The notes below the pieces were generated by a model. It was not told the DNA's origin. It did no database searches and saw only the letters and a list, made by a program, of their open reading frames with translations. A stretch of 64,000 nucleotides of DNA from JAFASC01 sp036265935 (GTDB lineage Bacteria; Pseudomonadota; Alphaproteobacteria; Rhizobiales; Beijerinckiaceae). The stretch is taken from contig DATAOB010000002.1 of the NCBI GenBank assembly GCA_036265935.1, forward strand, positions 1-64,000, read 5' to 3'. Shown one piece after another: positions 9,237-18,122 of this stretch; position 1 is the first letter of the stretch, and every line of letters begins with the position of its first letter. The translations under genes and the position numbers were made by a program.

Positions 9237-9805
9237 GCTGGCATCTCGAAAGGCGAATCGAAGGCGCCGAGCGATGGAAGTTTTGCGTCTTTGTCGGAGA
9301 CAAGCGCGCGTTCAGCCGGAACCGACCAGTCGATGCCGATCGCCGAGTCGCTCCAAATAATGCCAGCCTCCGATTGCGGTGCGTAATAGGAGTCGACCTT
9401 ATAGGCGACGACTGTGTCGGGTTCTAGCGTGCAATAGCCGTGGGCGAAGCCACGCGGCACGAAAATCTGCTCGCCGCCGTCAGCGGTGAGACGCGCGCCG
9501 CACCATGTGCCATAAGTCGGACTGCCACGACGTAAATCCACCGCAGCGTCGTACACCGCGCCGCGCAAGACCCGCACGAGTTTCGCTTGCGCATGCGGCG
9601 GCACCTGGAAATGCAAGCCGCGGATCGTGCCGGTCTGCGCGGAGAAAGCCTGATTATCTTGCACGAACTCGCAATCGATGCCCATCTCGGCAAAGTCGCC
9701 CTTGCGAAACGTCTCAAGAAAGTGGCCGCGCGAATCCGCAAATTTGCGGACCCGGACCACAATGACGTCCGCTATCGACAACCGCTCCGATGAAAAATTA
9801 CCCAT
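9233..9805 (-). CDS. rfbC: dTDP-4-dehydrorhamnose 3,5-epimerase
   Basis: Cupin-fold epimerase of dTDP-L-rhamnose synthesis. The product is 190 residues, typical length. Family motifs include FVQDNQAFS, GTIRGLHFQ, the catalytic-His region LHFQVPPHAQAKLVRV, and FVPRGFAHGYCTLEPDT. It is the first gene of rfbCBDA and overlaps rfbB by an ATGA. The operon would supply L-rhamnose for surface polysaccharide, but no glycosyltransferases lie in the window. Confidence 0.95.
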   Translation of the reverse strand: MGNFSSERLSIADVIVVRVRKFADSRGHFLETFRKGDFAEMGIDCEFVQDNQAFSAQTGTIRGLHFQVPPHAQAKLVRVLRGAVYDAAVDLRRGSPTYGTWCGARLTADGGEQIFVPRGFAHGYCTLEPDTVVAYKVDSYYAPQSEAGIIWSDSAIGIDWSVPAERALVSDKDAKLPSLGAFDSPFEMPA

Positions 9806-9883
9806 TCCCTACGCTCACCTCCCACATGCATTAGGCAGATCGGCGGGCATGTAGCAGAGCCCGACGGCGAGAGCCAGTTTCGG

Positions 9884-10792
9884 CTACCGCAACACTGTGG
9901 CCTTGACCCACCAGCCCGGATGGTCGCGCCGGATCGCGCGCGCGGCGCGCGCCGCCTGCCGGCAATTCTCAAACAGCGCAAAGCAGGTCGCGCCCGATCC
10001 CGACATTCGCGCCAACCTGCTGCCCTTTGCGGCGCTGAGGACGGCGAGAACATCGACTATGACGGGTGCGATACTGCAAGCCGCGTCTTCGAGGTCGTTC
10101 CGCGTCTTTTTCAGCAGGCCGAACAGGCTGGCCGCATCCGCCGACTTGGCGACCACCGGATGGGGCGCCGCGCCGATGCTCTGGCCGGCTTGCAATCCCA
10201 TTCGGGAAAATACCGCCCGCGTCTCCACCGCCACGCCGGGATTGACGAGAACCGCAAAAATGGGTCCTGGCATCAGGGGCTCACCGAGCCGTTCGCCGAG
10301 CCCACTCATCATCCGCGCGCGCGGATCAAGACAGACGGGAACATCGGCACCGGTGGCACGTGCCGCATCGGCCACCGGCGCATCGGCGATCGAGAGGCCA
10401 TTATGGGCCGCCAGGAGCCGCAGCGCCGCCGCGGCATCGGACGAGCCGCCGCCGATGCCCGATGCGACCGGCAGGCGTTTCATGAGATGAAAGGCGCCGA
10501 CTTGTAGGCCGGCGACGCGGTCGGCAAGTTCCCGCGCCGCACGCAGAACCAGATTGTCGGCAGCCGGTCCGACGCCAGCAGCATTCGGGCCGGCAATCGT
10601 CAACGCCAATTCTGCGCCTGGCTCGAAGCTCAAGAGATCGCCGACGCCGGCGAAGGCGACCAGACTTTCGAGCTCGTGGTAACCGTCGGCGCGCCGGCCG
10701 AGGATGTGCAGCGTCAAATTGATTTTCGCCGGCGCACGCGCCGTGAACATCAAAGGGTCACGGGCTGAGCGCGTTACGCGCTCAGCCGCCAT
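9884..10792 (-). CDS. ispE: 4-diphosphocytidyl-2-C-methyl-D-erythritol kinase
   Basis: GHMP kinase of the MEP isoprenoid pathway; phosphorylates CDP-ME. Length from 10792 is 302 residues; a second ATG at 10750 starts right before the conserved TARAPAKINLTLHI motif and would give 288, closer to many homologues. The ATP loop PVASGIGGGSSDAAAAL and the C-terminal MSGSGATCFALF motif are clear. It overlaps the end of the upstream TPR gene by 11 bp if the longer start is used. Confidence 0.94.
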   Translation of the reverse strand: MAAERVTRSARDPLMFTARAPAKINLTLHILGRRADGYHELESLVAFAGVGDLLSFEPGAELALTIAGPNAAGVGPAADNLVLRAARELADRVAGLQVGAFHLMKRLPVASGIGGGSSDAAAALRLLAAHNGLSIADAPVADAARATGADVPVCLDPRARMMSGLGERLGEPLMPGPIFAVLVNPGVAVETRAVFSRMGLQAGQSIGAAPHPVVAKSADAASLFGLLKKTRNDLEDAACSIAPVIVDVLAVLSAAKGSRLARMSGSGATCFALFENCRQAARAARAIRRDHPGWWVKATVLR

Positions 10793-12599
10793 TCTTTGTT
10801 TCGGCTTGCTTCTTCGGCTCGGCCTCCGCCGCTGCCGGTTTCTCCTCGTCCGGCAAACCGTTGTCGATCTTTTTCAAGATGCGATCGAGATCTTCAGGCT
10901 CCGGCTTCAAATCGCGCGCATGATTCCACTGGAAATGCGCTTCGAGCTTCCGACCGACGCGCCAATACGCGTCGCCAAGATGATCGTTGATAACCGGGTC
11001 AGACGCCTTCAATTCGATTGCGCGTTCGAGCTCTTTGACCGCCTGATCGTATTGCCCGAGCTTGTAATGCGCCCAGCCGAGACTGTCGACGACATAACCG
11101 TCGGTCGGCCGCAATTCGACGGCGCGGCGGAGCATCTTGAACGCCTCGTCGAGATTGATACCCTGATCGACCCAGGAATAGCCGAGATAATTCAAAACCA
11201 GCGGCTGATCCGGAAAAAGCTCAAGCGCCTTCTTGAAATCGCTTTCCGCTTTCGGCCATTGCTTCTGCCGCTCGTAGGCAATGCCGCGATAATAATATAG
11301 TGACCAGAGGCTCTTTTCCGGTTTGGTCGATAGCTCCAGCGCCTTCGTATAAGTTACCGCCGCGTCCGCGAATTGCTTGCGCGAGCGCTGCAAATTGCCG
11401 AGCGCCGTCAGCGCTTCTTCATTCTTCGGCTTCTCGTTGACGATGTCCTGCAGCCGCTTCTGCGCCTCGTCGCTCTTACCCAGCGTCTCGAGCAGAAGCG
11501 CCGTCTGGATATCGGCATTGACGCGCAGCGGACTGTCTTCCGCAACGCTGTTATAGACTTCGATTGCCTGCTCGTATTGTTTCAGCCGCTCGAAAATATC
11601 GGCGAGCGTCACCGTCGCAAGACCGTTCTTCGGCGAGAGATAGAGCGATAGGCGCAGATATACGATCGCCGCGAGCTCGTCGCCCTGGCGGCCGCCGACC
11701 GCGCCGAGTCCATAAAGAACTTCCGCCGCACCCTGCTCGGCCGAACGGATCAGCGGTTCGAGCTGCTTGCCGGCGCGTAAGTCCGCGAGCGCCGCGGTGA
11801 CGAGCGGGTGGCGTGGCAGAATCTGGTCGAAAGCTTCATATGCGCGGATCGCTTCGTCGCGGTGTCCGTGCCGGTCTTGGAAACGCGCATAGGCATCGAC
11901 AAGCCTGAGTGTGCTCTTCTCGCCGTTATAAGCGGCCTGGAAGCGCTTCGTCGCTTCTGCGGTATTGTTGGCGAGTTCCGAAATCAGCGCGGCGTGATAG
12001 TCGCGGAACGTGCCGAAGCCTTCATCCTTCAGCCGATCGACCTGCGCCAGCGCGCGCTTGTAATCGCCGCCTCCGGCATAGGACCAAGCGGTGAGCAGGG
12101 TCGCCGTGATGTCGCGCTGACGCCCGGCGCCGCCCTTCGACAGGCTGTTGCGCGCGCCGCCATATTGGCGCTGCTTGATGGCGCGAATGCCGAGCGCGAG
12201 GTGCGCCAGGCCGTTGTTGGCATCGCGCTGCAGCAGCCGTTCGGCGAGGCCGAAAGCATCCGGCATGTTGCCGTTGGCGAGCGAGGCGACGAAGGCGCGC
12301 TCGATCAGCTCGGGATTACGCGGATCGTAGCGCAGCGTCTCGCGAAAGAAGGTGGCGGCGGCGAGCGTATCGCGTTCCGCCCCTGCGATCAGCGCGGCGA
12401 GGTAATTGCCGGCCGGGCTGTCTCCGACCTCGAAGGGCGTGGCAATCGCGAGGTTATCCCGGGCCCGGGCGCTGGCCGATTGATCGAAGCCGAGGCCGGT
12501 GAGGAGCAGGGCGGCGGCGCCAGCGGCGGCAAAGGGACGAGCGGAACGGCGGCCGAAGCCGGTGAGGCGGGCGAGCTTAGGTGCAATCACGGGGGGCAA
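10782..12599 (-). CDS. Tetratricopeptide repeat protein, exported
   Basis: Protein of about 605 residues with an N-terminal Arg-rich, hydrophobic signal-like stretch (about residues 18-45). Many TPR helix pairs follow, e.g. the LNYLGYSWVDQGINLDEAFKMLRRAVEL and HYKLGQYDQAVKELERAIEL regions near the C-terminus. The tail is charged (Glu/Lys/Ala) and may be disordered. The start is uncertain: TTG at 12599 or GTG at 12590. TPR proteins of this kind sit upstream of ispE in related genomes. The likely role is a periplasmic or envelope scaffold; the specific partner is unknown. Confidence 0.85.
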   Translation of the reverse strand: MPPVIAPKLARLTGFGRRSARPFAAAGAAALLLTGLGFDQSASARARDNLAIATPFEVGDSPAGNYLAALIAGAERDTLAAATFFRETLRYDPRNPELIERAFVASLANGNMPDAFGLAERLLQRDANNGLAHLALGIRAIKQRQYGGARNSLSKGGAGRQRDITATLLTAWSYAGGGDYKRALAQVDRLKDEGFGTFRDYHAALISELANNTAEATKRFQAAYNGEKSTLRLVDAYARFQDRHGHRDEAIRAYEAFDQILPRHPLVTAALADLRAGKQLEPLIRSAEQGAAEVLYGLGAVGGRQGDELAAIVYLRLSLYLSPKNGLATVTLADIFERLKQYEQAIEVYNSVAEDSPLRVNADIQTALLLETLGKSDEAQKRLQDIVNEKPKNEEALTALGNLQRSRKQFADAAVTYTKALELSTKPEKSLWSLYYYRGIAYERQKQWPKAESDFKKALELFPDQPLVLNYLGYSWVDQGINLDEAFKMLRRAVELRPTDGYVVDSLGWAHYKLGQYDQAVKELERAIELKASDPVINDHLGDAYWRVGRKLEAHFQWNHARDLKPEPEDLDRILKKIDNGLPDEEKPAAAEAEPKKQAETKNGG

Positions 12600-12692
12600 A
12601 TTCCAGAGGGCCCATGAGGCCCGGCAGGTTGAGGAGATTGCGGAGGAAGATGGCCAATTTGCGCCGCGCCCGCAAGCCGCGACGAAGCGCAG

Positions 12693-13934
12693 CTAAGTTT
12701 GCCCCGGCCGTAGCGTGTAGAAGATGTGGTGGCCGATCACGTCCATCTTCTTCAATCGTTTGGCCCAGCGCGGACGCACGTAATTGGCATGGTAATGGGT
12801 CGATCCGCCGACATCGGCCAAATAGGTTTTGCCGTCCATCACCGCGTCGGCAATGCGCCGTGCCGTCCCCCACGATTCGTCGTCCGTGATGCGCAGCGAC
12901 TTGCCTTCGCAAGCAAACGAAAATTGGCAAGCGTGCCAGCGGTGGCGGTTCTGGTAGACGACGCCGCAAACGCTGGCTGGATAGAGCCCGCTTGAGACGC
13001 GATTGAGCACGACTTGTGCGACCGCCGCTTGGCCCTCTTCGGGCTCACTGCGCGCCTCGAAATAGATCGCCTCCGCGAGGCACTTTCGCTCCCGGCCTGC
13101 CTGCTCCTGGTCGATGAGTGAGGCGTAATCGGGCCGACCCGGTGTCCGTGCGACTTGCGTGGTCCCGGCGTCCTTGGCCACCCCGACACGCGGCACCCCA
13201 GGCAGCGCGACAATCTCGACCGGCGTTGCGTCGGCCGGAGCCGGGGTAGTCGATCCGAGCGCGACGGCGCGCGCGACCTTGGGGGTGGCGCCCTGCATGA
13301 GGCGCTCGGCGATTGCAGCCGGCCGTACGGTAAAGGCCGAGCCGCCCTGGCCAGGCGAGGCGTCGGCGCGCGTCCGCTGAGTCGTGGGGCTTTCGCCATC
13401 CCCCCACGGCTCGAAGCTGGCAACGGCTTCGGGGCCCTGCGGCTCACCCTCTGCAGGCTCGAACGTTGTCGCCGGAGAGGTCTCGTCGTGGCGGAAGGTG
13501 AGTATCCCGGCCATGTACTTGGAGATCCCATTGGGGCCGCGCAGCTTGGTGTCGAAGGTCGGGCGCAGCCGCACCGCTGGGTCGCCCTTATGGGCGCGGT
13601 CGACAATCGGGAAATGGCGAGCCTGAATTTTGAGGTCACCGCGCGGCGCAATTTCGTCCGGAAGGGCGGCGAAATCTTCAGGCGCGCCGATCGCCAGGCG
13701 CGCCTCGCGCAAGAGACCGCGCCCGGAGCCGAACATGCCGAGATTGCCGGTAAAAATATCGCCGCGCGGGACAAGGTCGATCGGCTGCATGGCGGCGCGT
13801 GCGACGATCGGCGCCATGGATGCGCCGCTGACGACATCCTGGCCGGCATCGGCGGTCACGGATACGACAATGCCGATCCCGAGGCACCACGGCGCCACGA
13901 CAGTGAGCGCCCAACCGATCCGCGACCGACCCAT
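12693..13934 (-). CDS. Cell wall hydrolase, SleB/CwlJ family
   Basis: About 413 residues from the ATG at 13934, which directly precedes a basic stretch and one hydrophobic segment (WALTVVAPWCLGIGIVVSV). This indicates an N-terminal signal or anchor. A long Pro/Ala/Thr-rich linker follows. The C-terminal ~125 residues carry the SleB catalytic domain: CLAEAIYFEARSEPEEGQAA with the presumed catalytic Glu, then VVLNRVSSGLYPASVCGVV. The family acts as peptidoglycan hydrolases in spores; in non-sporulating alphaproteobacteria it is presumed to remodel the wall. Confidence 0.88.
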   Translation of the reverse strand: MGRSRIGWALTVVAPWCLGIGIVVSVTADAGQDVVSGASMAPIVARAAMQPIDLVPRGDIFTGNLGMFGSGRGLLREARLAIGAPEDFAALPDEIAPRGDLKIQARHFPIVDRAHKGDPAVRLRPTFDTKLRGPNGISKYMAGILTFRHDETSPATTFEPAEGEPQGPEAVASFEPWGDGESPTTQRTRADASPGQGGSAFTVRPAAIAERLMQGATPKVARAVALGSTTPAPADATPVEIVALPGVPRVGVAKDAGTTQVARTPGRPDYASLIDQEQAGRERKCLAEAIYFEARSEPEEGQAAVAQVVLNRVSSGLYPASVCGVVYQNRHRWHACQFSFACEGKSLRITDDESWGTARRIADAVMDGKTYLADVGGSTHYHANYVRPRWAKRLKKMDVIGHHIFYTLRPGQT

Positions 13935-14174
13935 ACGCGACCCGCGCACCTGTGAATGGGTGAGGTGCGCGCCGTGGCGCGCGGGCCACGTAAAAGCGCG
14001 CAATTCTCTTCAAAAAAGTTATCGCCCCTTAAGATTGCGGGTGGGTTACTGGCGGGGTGTGTACCCGTGTGCCGGAATGGCGCATGGCTTTCGCAGGCCG
14101 CATTTCGGTCGCTTTGCGGGCCGATGTGGCGAGCGGAGCCAGGTCACACCCGGCATTACAGGAAAGTTAGCGTC

Positions 14175-14717
14175 ATGAAAGCTCGCTCTGCTGCATTCAT
14201 TTCCGTGGCCGCCTTCGCGGCTATGGTCTCCCTCGCTTCGCCCGCTTCCGCCCAGGCGCGCGTTGGCTTTCTGCATTGTGCGGTGGCGCCGGGCGCAGGC
14301 ATGGTCGTGACCTCGGCTCGCGCACTCGACTGCACGTTCACGCCGAGTGTGCTCGGGCCGGTGGAACGCTATGTCGGAACCGTCACGCGCTACGGCATGG
14401 ATCTCGGTGTGACAGGGCCCGGCGACATCGACTGGGCGGTGCTTGCTCCAACTGCGATCCCGGGGCCAGGCGCGCTTGCCGGCGTGTATGGCGGCGTCGG
14501 GGGTGTGGCGACGCTCGGGATCGGCGGCGGCGCTGCGCTCCTAGCTGGCGGCAACGGGCTGACGACCAGCTTGCAACCGCTTTCGGTTCACGGCCAGAGC
14601 GGCGCCAACCTTGCAGGCGGTATCGTGGGCATCCAGTTGACCTACGTCCCACCACCGGCGGGCCGCTATTATCGACATCACCGTGCCCATCGACGCCATT
14701 ATCGGCACCACGCTTAG
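14175..14717 (+). CDS. DUF992-family exported protein
   Basis: A 180-residue protein with a clear signal peptide (KARSAAFISVAAFAAMVSLASPASAQA; cleavage probably after the Ala-Gln-Ala near residue 28). The mature part has the DUF992 pattern: a Cys in GFLHCAVAP, a second in ALDCTFTP, then Gly-rich segments with YGMDLGVTGPGDIDWAV. The C-terminal tail is His/Arg/Tyr-rich. DUF992 is common in Hyphomicrobiales and has no known function. The start is the ATG at the beginning of the signal peptide. Confidence 0.85.
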   Translation: MKARSAAFISVAAFAAMVSLASPASAQARVGFLHCAVAPGAGMVVTSARALDCTFTPSVLGPVERYVGTVTRYGMDLGVTGPGDIDWAVLAPTAIPGPGALAGVYGGVGGVATLGIGGGAALLAGGNGLTTSLQPLSVHGQSGANLAGGIVGIQLTYVPPPAGRYYRHHRAHRRHYRHHA

Positions 14718-14728
14718 AGCGCGTGCGG

Positions 14729-15706
14729 CTAGATCGCGGGCCGCAACCGGCGCTCCAGTTCCGCGGCGATCTTGAGCTCGCGCGCAAATGGGCCGCCGTC
14801 GCCGCCGAGTCGTCGCGCGGCGGCAAGACCCGCCGAACCGAAGCGCGCGCGGATGCTTTCTTCGATCCACATTTCTTCTTGACGGGCGCGCCTCGCTTCG
14901 AGGCGTTTGCCTGCTGCGAGATGCGCCCGGTGCGCGTCAATTGCGGCTCGCAGATCCGCGAGGCCTTCACCGCGCGCCGCCGAGACGAGTACGACCGCCG
15001 GTCGCCAATCCCCCGCTTGCCGACTGAACAGGCTCAGCGCACCCTCCGCCTCGCTCTTGGCGCGGCTCGCCGCCGTGCCGAGATCGGCTTTGGTGACCGC
15101 GACAACATCCGGCAACTCCATGACGCCGGCTTTCATGAATTGCAGGCTGTCGCCGGAGGCGGGCTGGATGCAGAGCACGACGGTGTCCGCGACGAGCACG
15201 ATGTCGGCCTCCGATTGGCCGATGCCGACTGTTTCGACGAGCACGCGGTCATACAGCGCGCGAAGCAGCGCGACCGCGGCGATGGTCTCGTCGGAAAGTC
15301 CGCCGAGCCGGTCGCGCGCCGCCATAGAGCGAATGTAGACGTGCGGATCCTTCGGATCGCTGACGATGCGCGCGCGATCGCCGAGTAGCGCGCCGCCGCT
15401 GACGCGCGACGATGGATCAACAGCAACCACCGCAAGGCTTTCACCGGTGGCCCGCCAATCGCGGAGCAGCGCGCTGGTGAGTGTCGATTTGCCGACGCCC
15501 GGTGGCCCGGTCAGTCCCGTCACATGCGCGCGTGACGCAGCGACGGCTTCGTCGAGCAGCGCCGCGAGTTCTGCGGTGCCGCGCGCCGTCTCGATCAGCG
15601 CAAGCGCAGAAGCGACGGCCCGCTTGCCACCGGCGGCGATCGTCGCGAGCGTCGGAATCCGGTGCTGCTTCACGAGCAACCCCGCGCCGTCATCACTCGC
15701 CGACAA
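14729..15706 (-). CDS. meaB: Methylmalonyl-CoA mutase-associated GTPase MeaB (ArgK family)
   Basis: P-loop GTPase that protects and gates cofactor loading of the B12-dependent methylmalonyl-CoA mutase. About 325 residues. It shows Walker A GPPGVGKST, the DPSSRVSGGALLGDR switch, the ETVGIGQSEAD G3 region and the TKAD G4 motif. No ATG fits: TTG at 15706 (overlapping the yjbQ end by 14 bp) or GTG at 15673 are the likely starts. The mutase genes are not in the window. It converges with the DUF992 gene. Confidence 0.9.
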   Translation of the reverse strand: MSASDDGAGLLVKQHRIPTLATIAAGGKRAVASALALIETARGTAELAALLDEAVAASRAHVTGLTGPPGVGKSTLTSALLRDWRATGESLAVVAVDPSSRVSGGALLGDRARIVSDPKDPHVYIRSMAARDRLGGLSDETIAAVALLRALYDRVLVETVGIGQSEADIVLVADTVVLCIQPASGDSLQFMKAGVMELPDVVAVTKADLGTAASRAKSEAEGALSLFSRQAGDWRPAVVLVSAARGEGLADLRAAIDAHRAHLAAGKRLEARRARQEEMWIEESIRARFGSAGLAAARRLGGDGGPFARELKIAAELERRLRPAI

Positions 15707-16109
15707 GATGAAGCACGAGCTCGCGCGTATGCGGCGCGCGGCGATGTTCGAAGAGATAAATGCCTTGCCAGGTGCCGAGCGCGGGCTCGCCGTTGACGAT
15801 GGGAATGGCAAGATGGGTTTGCGTCAGCGCCGTGCGAATATGCGCCGGCATGTCGTCCGGACCTTCGGTGTCGTGCTCATAGATTGCTGATTCCGGCGCG
15901 ATGCGCTCGAAATAAGCTTCCATATCGGAGCGAACGGTAGGGTCGGCATTCTCCTGGATGAGCAGCGACGCCGAGGTGTGCCGGCAAAAGACCGTCATCA
16001 GCCCGGTCTCACATCGATGTTCCGCGAGAAAAGCCCGCACGTTGCTTGTCACGTCGGTGAAACCGCGCCCCGATGTCCTAATCCTCAGCCGATGCTGCGC
16101 CTGCCGCAT
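15693..16109 (-). CDS. YjbQ family protein (UPF0047)
   Basis: A 138-residue protein matching the YjbQ/UPF0047 fold. It shows the conserved CRHTSASLLIQENADP motif, the HDTEGPDDMPAHIR segment with His and Asp residues, and the QGIYLFEHRRAPHTRELVLHL tail. Members have been reported with secondary thiamine-phosphate synthase activity; the physiological role is uncertain. It overlaps the start of meaB, suggesting one transcript. Confidence 0.9.
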   Translation of the reverse strand: MRQAQHRLRIRTSGRGFTDVTSNVRAFLAEHRCETGLMTVFCRHTSASLLIQENADPTVRSDMEAYFERIAPESAIYEHDTEGPDDMPAHIRTALTQTHLAIPIVNGEPALGTWQGIYLFEHRRAPHTRELVLHLVGE

Positions 16110-16252
16110 ATGGTTCGCGTGTCCTCTCCCTTTCGGGCGATAGCACGAAATCCTCCTCCCGCACGCCTGCCGAACGATGCGTTCCTTTCATCGACAAGCC
16201 GTGCGCTCCGACCTAGTCTTCTGCCGACCATCACACCGAGAGGGAGAAAAGT

Positions 16253-17242
16253 ATGGCTCAGCCTGCCCTGAAAAAGGAGGCACCCCCGGTCCACACCCCC
16301 GGGCGCGGCCGGATATATGATTCGATCACCGATACGATCGGCGATACGCCGATCGTGCGGCTCGACCGTATCGCCAAGGAGCACAATATCCGCGCCAACC
16401 TCCTGGCGAAACTCGAATTCTTCAATCCGATCGCCAGCGTCAAGGATCGCATCGGCGTCAGTATGATCGATGCGATGGAAGCCGCGGGCAAGATCACGCC
16501 CGGCAAAACGACGCTGGTCGAGCCGACCTCCGGCAATACAGGCATTGCGCTCGCGTTCGTCGCCGCGGCGCGCGGCTACAAGCTGATCCTGGTCATGCCG
16601 GAGACGATGTCGGTGGAGCGCCGCAAGATGCTGGCGCTGCTCGGTGCGCAATTGGAGCTGACCCCCGGCCCGGGCGGGATGAAGGCGGCTATCGGCAAGG
16701 CGCAGGAGATCATCGATTCGACACCGGGCGCGGTGATGCCACAGCAATTCGAAAATCCCGCCAATCCGGAAATCCATCGCCGCACAACGGCCGAGGAAAT
16801 CTGGAAAGACACCCAGGGTGAGGTCGACGTCATCGTCTCCGGTATCGGCACGGGCGGCACGATCACCGGCGCCGGGCAGGTGCTGAAGCCCCGCCGCCCA
16901 GGATTGAAGATGGTTGCCGTCGAGCCGGTAGAATCGCCGGTGCTTTCGGGCGGCCAGCCAGGACCGCACAAAATTCAGGGGATCGGCGCGGGGTTCGTGC
17001 CGGCGGTGCTCGACACGTCGGTCATCGATGAGATCGTGCAGATCGATAGCCAGACCGCCCTCGACATGGCGCGCCATGTTGCGCGGCTCGAAGGCATCCC
17101 GGTCGGCATCTCCTCCGGCGCGGCGGTGGCGGCGGCATTGAAGATTGCGGCGCGTCCGGAGATGGCCGGAAAGAACATCGTGATCATCATCCCGTCGTTT
17201 GCGGAACGGTATCTTTCGACGGCCTTGTTCGATGGGCTGTAA
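16253..17242 (+). CDS. cysK: Cysteine synthase A
   Basis: PLP-dependent O-acetylserine (thiol)lyase, the last step of cysteine synthesis. 329 residues. The PLP lysine is K64 in NPIASVKDR. The substrate loop PTSGNTGIALA and the phosphate-binding GIGTGGTITGAG are present. A basic, Pro-rich extension of about 20 residues precedes the usual start of the fold. It is monocistronic, with a GAGAGGGAGAAAAGT ribosome binding region upstream and a clear intrinsic terminator 31 bp after the stop. Confidence 0.96.
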   Translation: MAQPALKKEAPPVHTPGRGRIYDSITDTIGDTPIVRLDRIAKEHNIRANLLAKLEFFNPIASVKDRIGVSMIDAMEAAGKITPGKTTLVEPTSGNTGIALAFVAAARGYKLILVMPETMSVERRKMLALLGAQLELTPGPGGMKAAIGKAQEIIDSTPGAVMPQQFENPANPEIHRRTTAEEIWKDTQGEVDVIVSGIGTGGTITGAGQVLKPRRPGLKMVAVEPVESPVLSGGQPGPHKIQGIGAGFVPAVLDTSVIDEIVQIDSQTALDMARHVARLEGIPVGISSGAAVAAALKIAARPEMAGKNIVIIIPSFAERYLSTALFDGL

Positions 17243-17272
17243 TGACCGCGCAACCTGCCCATGTGGTGATCA

Positions 17273-17296
17273 GGGCCGCGATCTGCGGCCCTTTTC
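17273..17296 (+). terminator. Intrinsic terminator of cysK
   Basis: A perfect 7-bp stem GGGCCGC/GCGGCCC (17273-17279 and 17285-17291) with loop GATCT is followed by TTTT. It sits between the cysK stop and the enoyl-CoA hydratase start, so the two are separate transcripts. Confidence 0.8.
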
Positions 17297-17339
17297 ATTT
17301 GCACGACCCTCCGATATGCGCTCCGGCAGGAGGGCGCGG

Positions 17340-18113
17340 ATGGCATACGCAAATATCGAGGTCGAGACGCACGAAAAGGTCGGCCTCATCCGGCTCAATC
17401 GGCCGCAGGCGCTCAATGCATTGAATTCGCCACTCGTCGACGAACTCGGCCAAGCGCTCGACGGGTTCGAGCGCGACAACAATATCGGCTGCATCGTCAT
17501 CACCGGCTCGCCCAAAGCCTTCGCGGCAGGGGCCGACATCAAGGAAATGCAGGCGAAGACCTACGCCGACGCTTATCTCAATGATTTTATCCTGAGTTGG
17601 GAGCGTGTATCGCGGACGCGAAAGCCGACCATCGCCGCAGTTGCCGGCTTCGCCCTCGGCGGCGGCTGCGAACTCGCGATGATGTGCGACATCGTCATCG
17701 CCGCCGAGAACGCGAAATTCGGCCAGCCCGAGATCAAGCTCGGAGTGATGCCCGGGGTCGGCGGGACGCAGCGCCTGACTCGCTTTGTCGGCAAGGCCAA
17801 GGCGATGGAAATGTGCCTCACCGGCCGCATGATGGATGCAGCCGAGGCCGAGCGCTCCGGCCTTGTCAGCCGCGTCGTTCCCGCCGATCAGCTCATCGAG
17901 GAGGCCCTGAAGACGGCGCGCACCATCGCTTCGATGTCACGCCCGGTGGTGATGATGGCCAAAGAGAGCGTCAATCGCGCCTACGAGACGACGCTTGCCG
18001 AAGGCATCCGCTTCGAGCGGCGCGTGTTCCATTCTATGTTCGCGCTCGAAGATCAGAAGGAAGGCATGACCGCTTTCGTCGAGAAGCGTTCGCCCAATTT
18101 CAAAGATCGCTGA
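17340..18113 (+). CDS. Enoyl-CoA hydratase
   Basis: Crotonase-fold enzyme hydrating trans-2-enoyl-CoA in beta-oxidation; 257 residues, the usual length. Oxyanion-hole motifs are AFAAGADIKEM (near residue 60) and GFALGGGCELAMMCD (near residue 105). The catalytic glutamates are in GGCELAMM and in FGQPEIKLGVMPGVGGTQRL. The ATG at 17340 has AGGAGGGCG upstream. A DapA-family gene follows after 9 bp, so the two are probably co-transcribed, though no shared pathway is evident. Confidence 0.93.
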   Translation: MAYANIEVETHEKVGLIRLNRPQALNALNSPLVDELGQALDGFERDNNIGCIVITGSPKAFAAGADIKEMQAKTYADAYLNDFILSWERVSRTRKPTIAAVAGFALGGGCELAMMCDIVIAAENAKFGQPEIKLGVMPGVGGTQRLTRFVGKAKAMEMCLTGRMMDAAEAERSGLVSRVVPADQLIEEALKTARTIASMSRPVVMMAKESVNRAYETTLAEGIRFERRVFHSMFALEDQKEGMTAFVEKRSPNFKDR

Positions 18114-18122
18114 GGTTTGCAC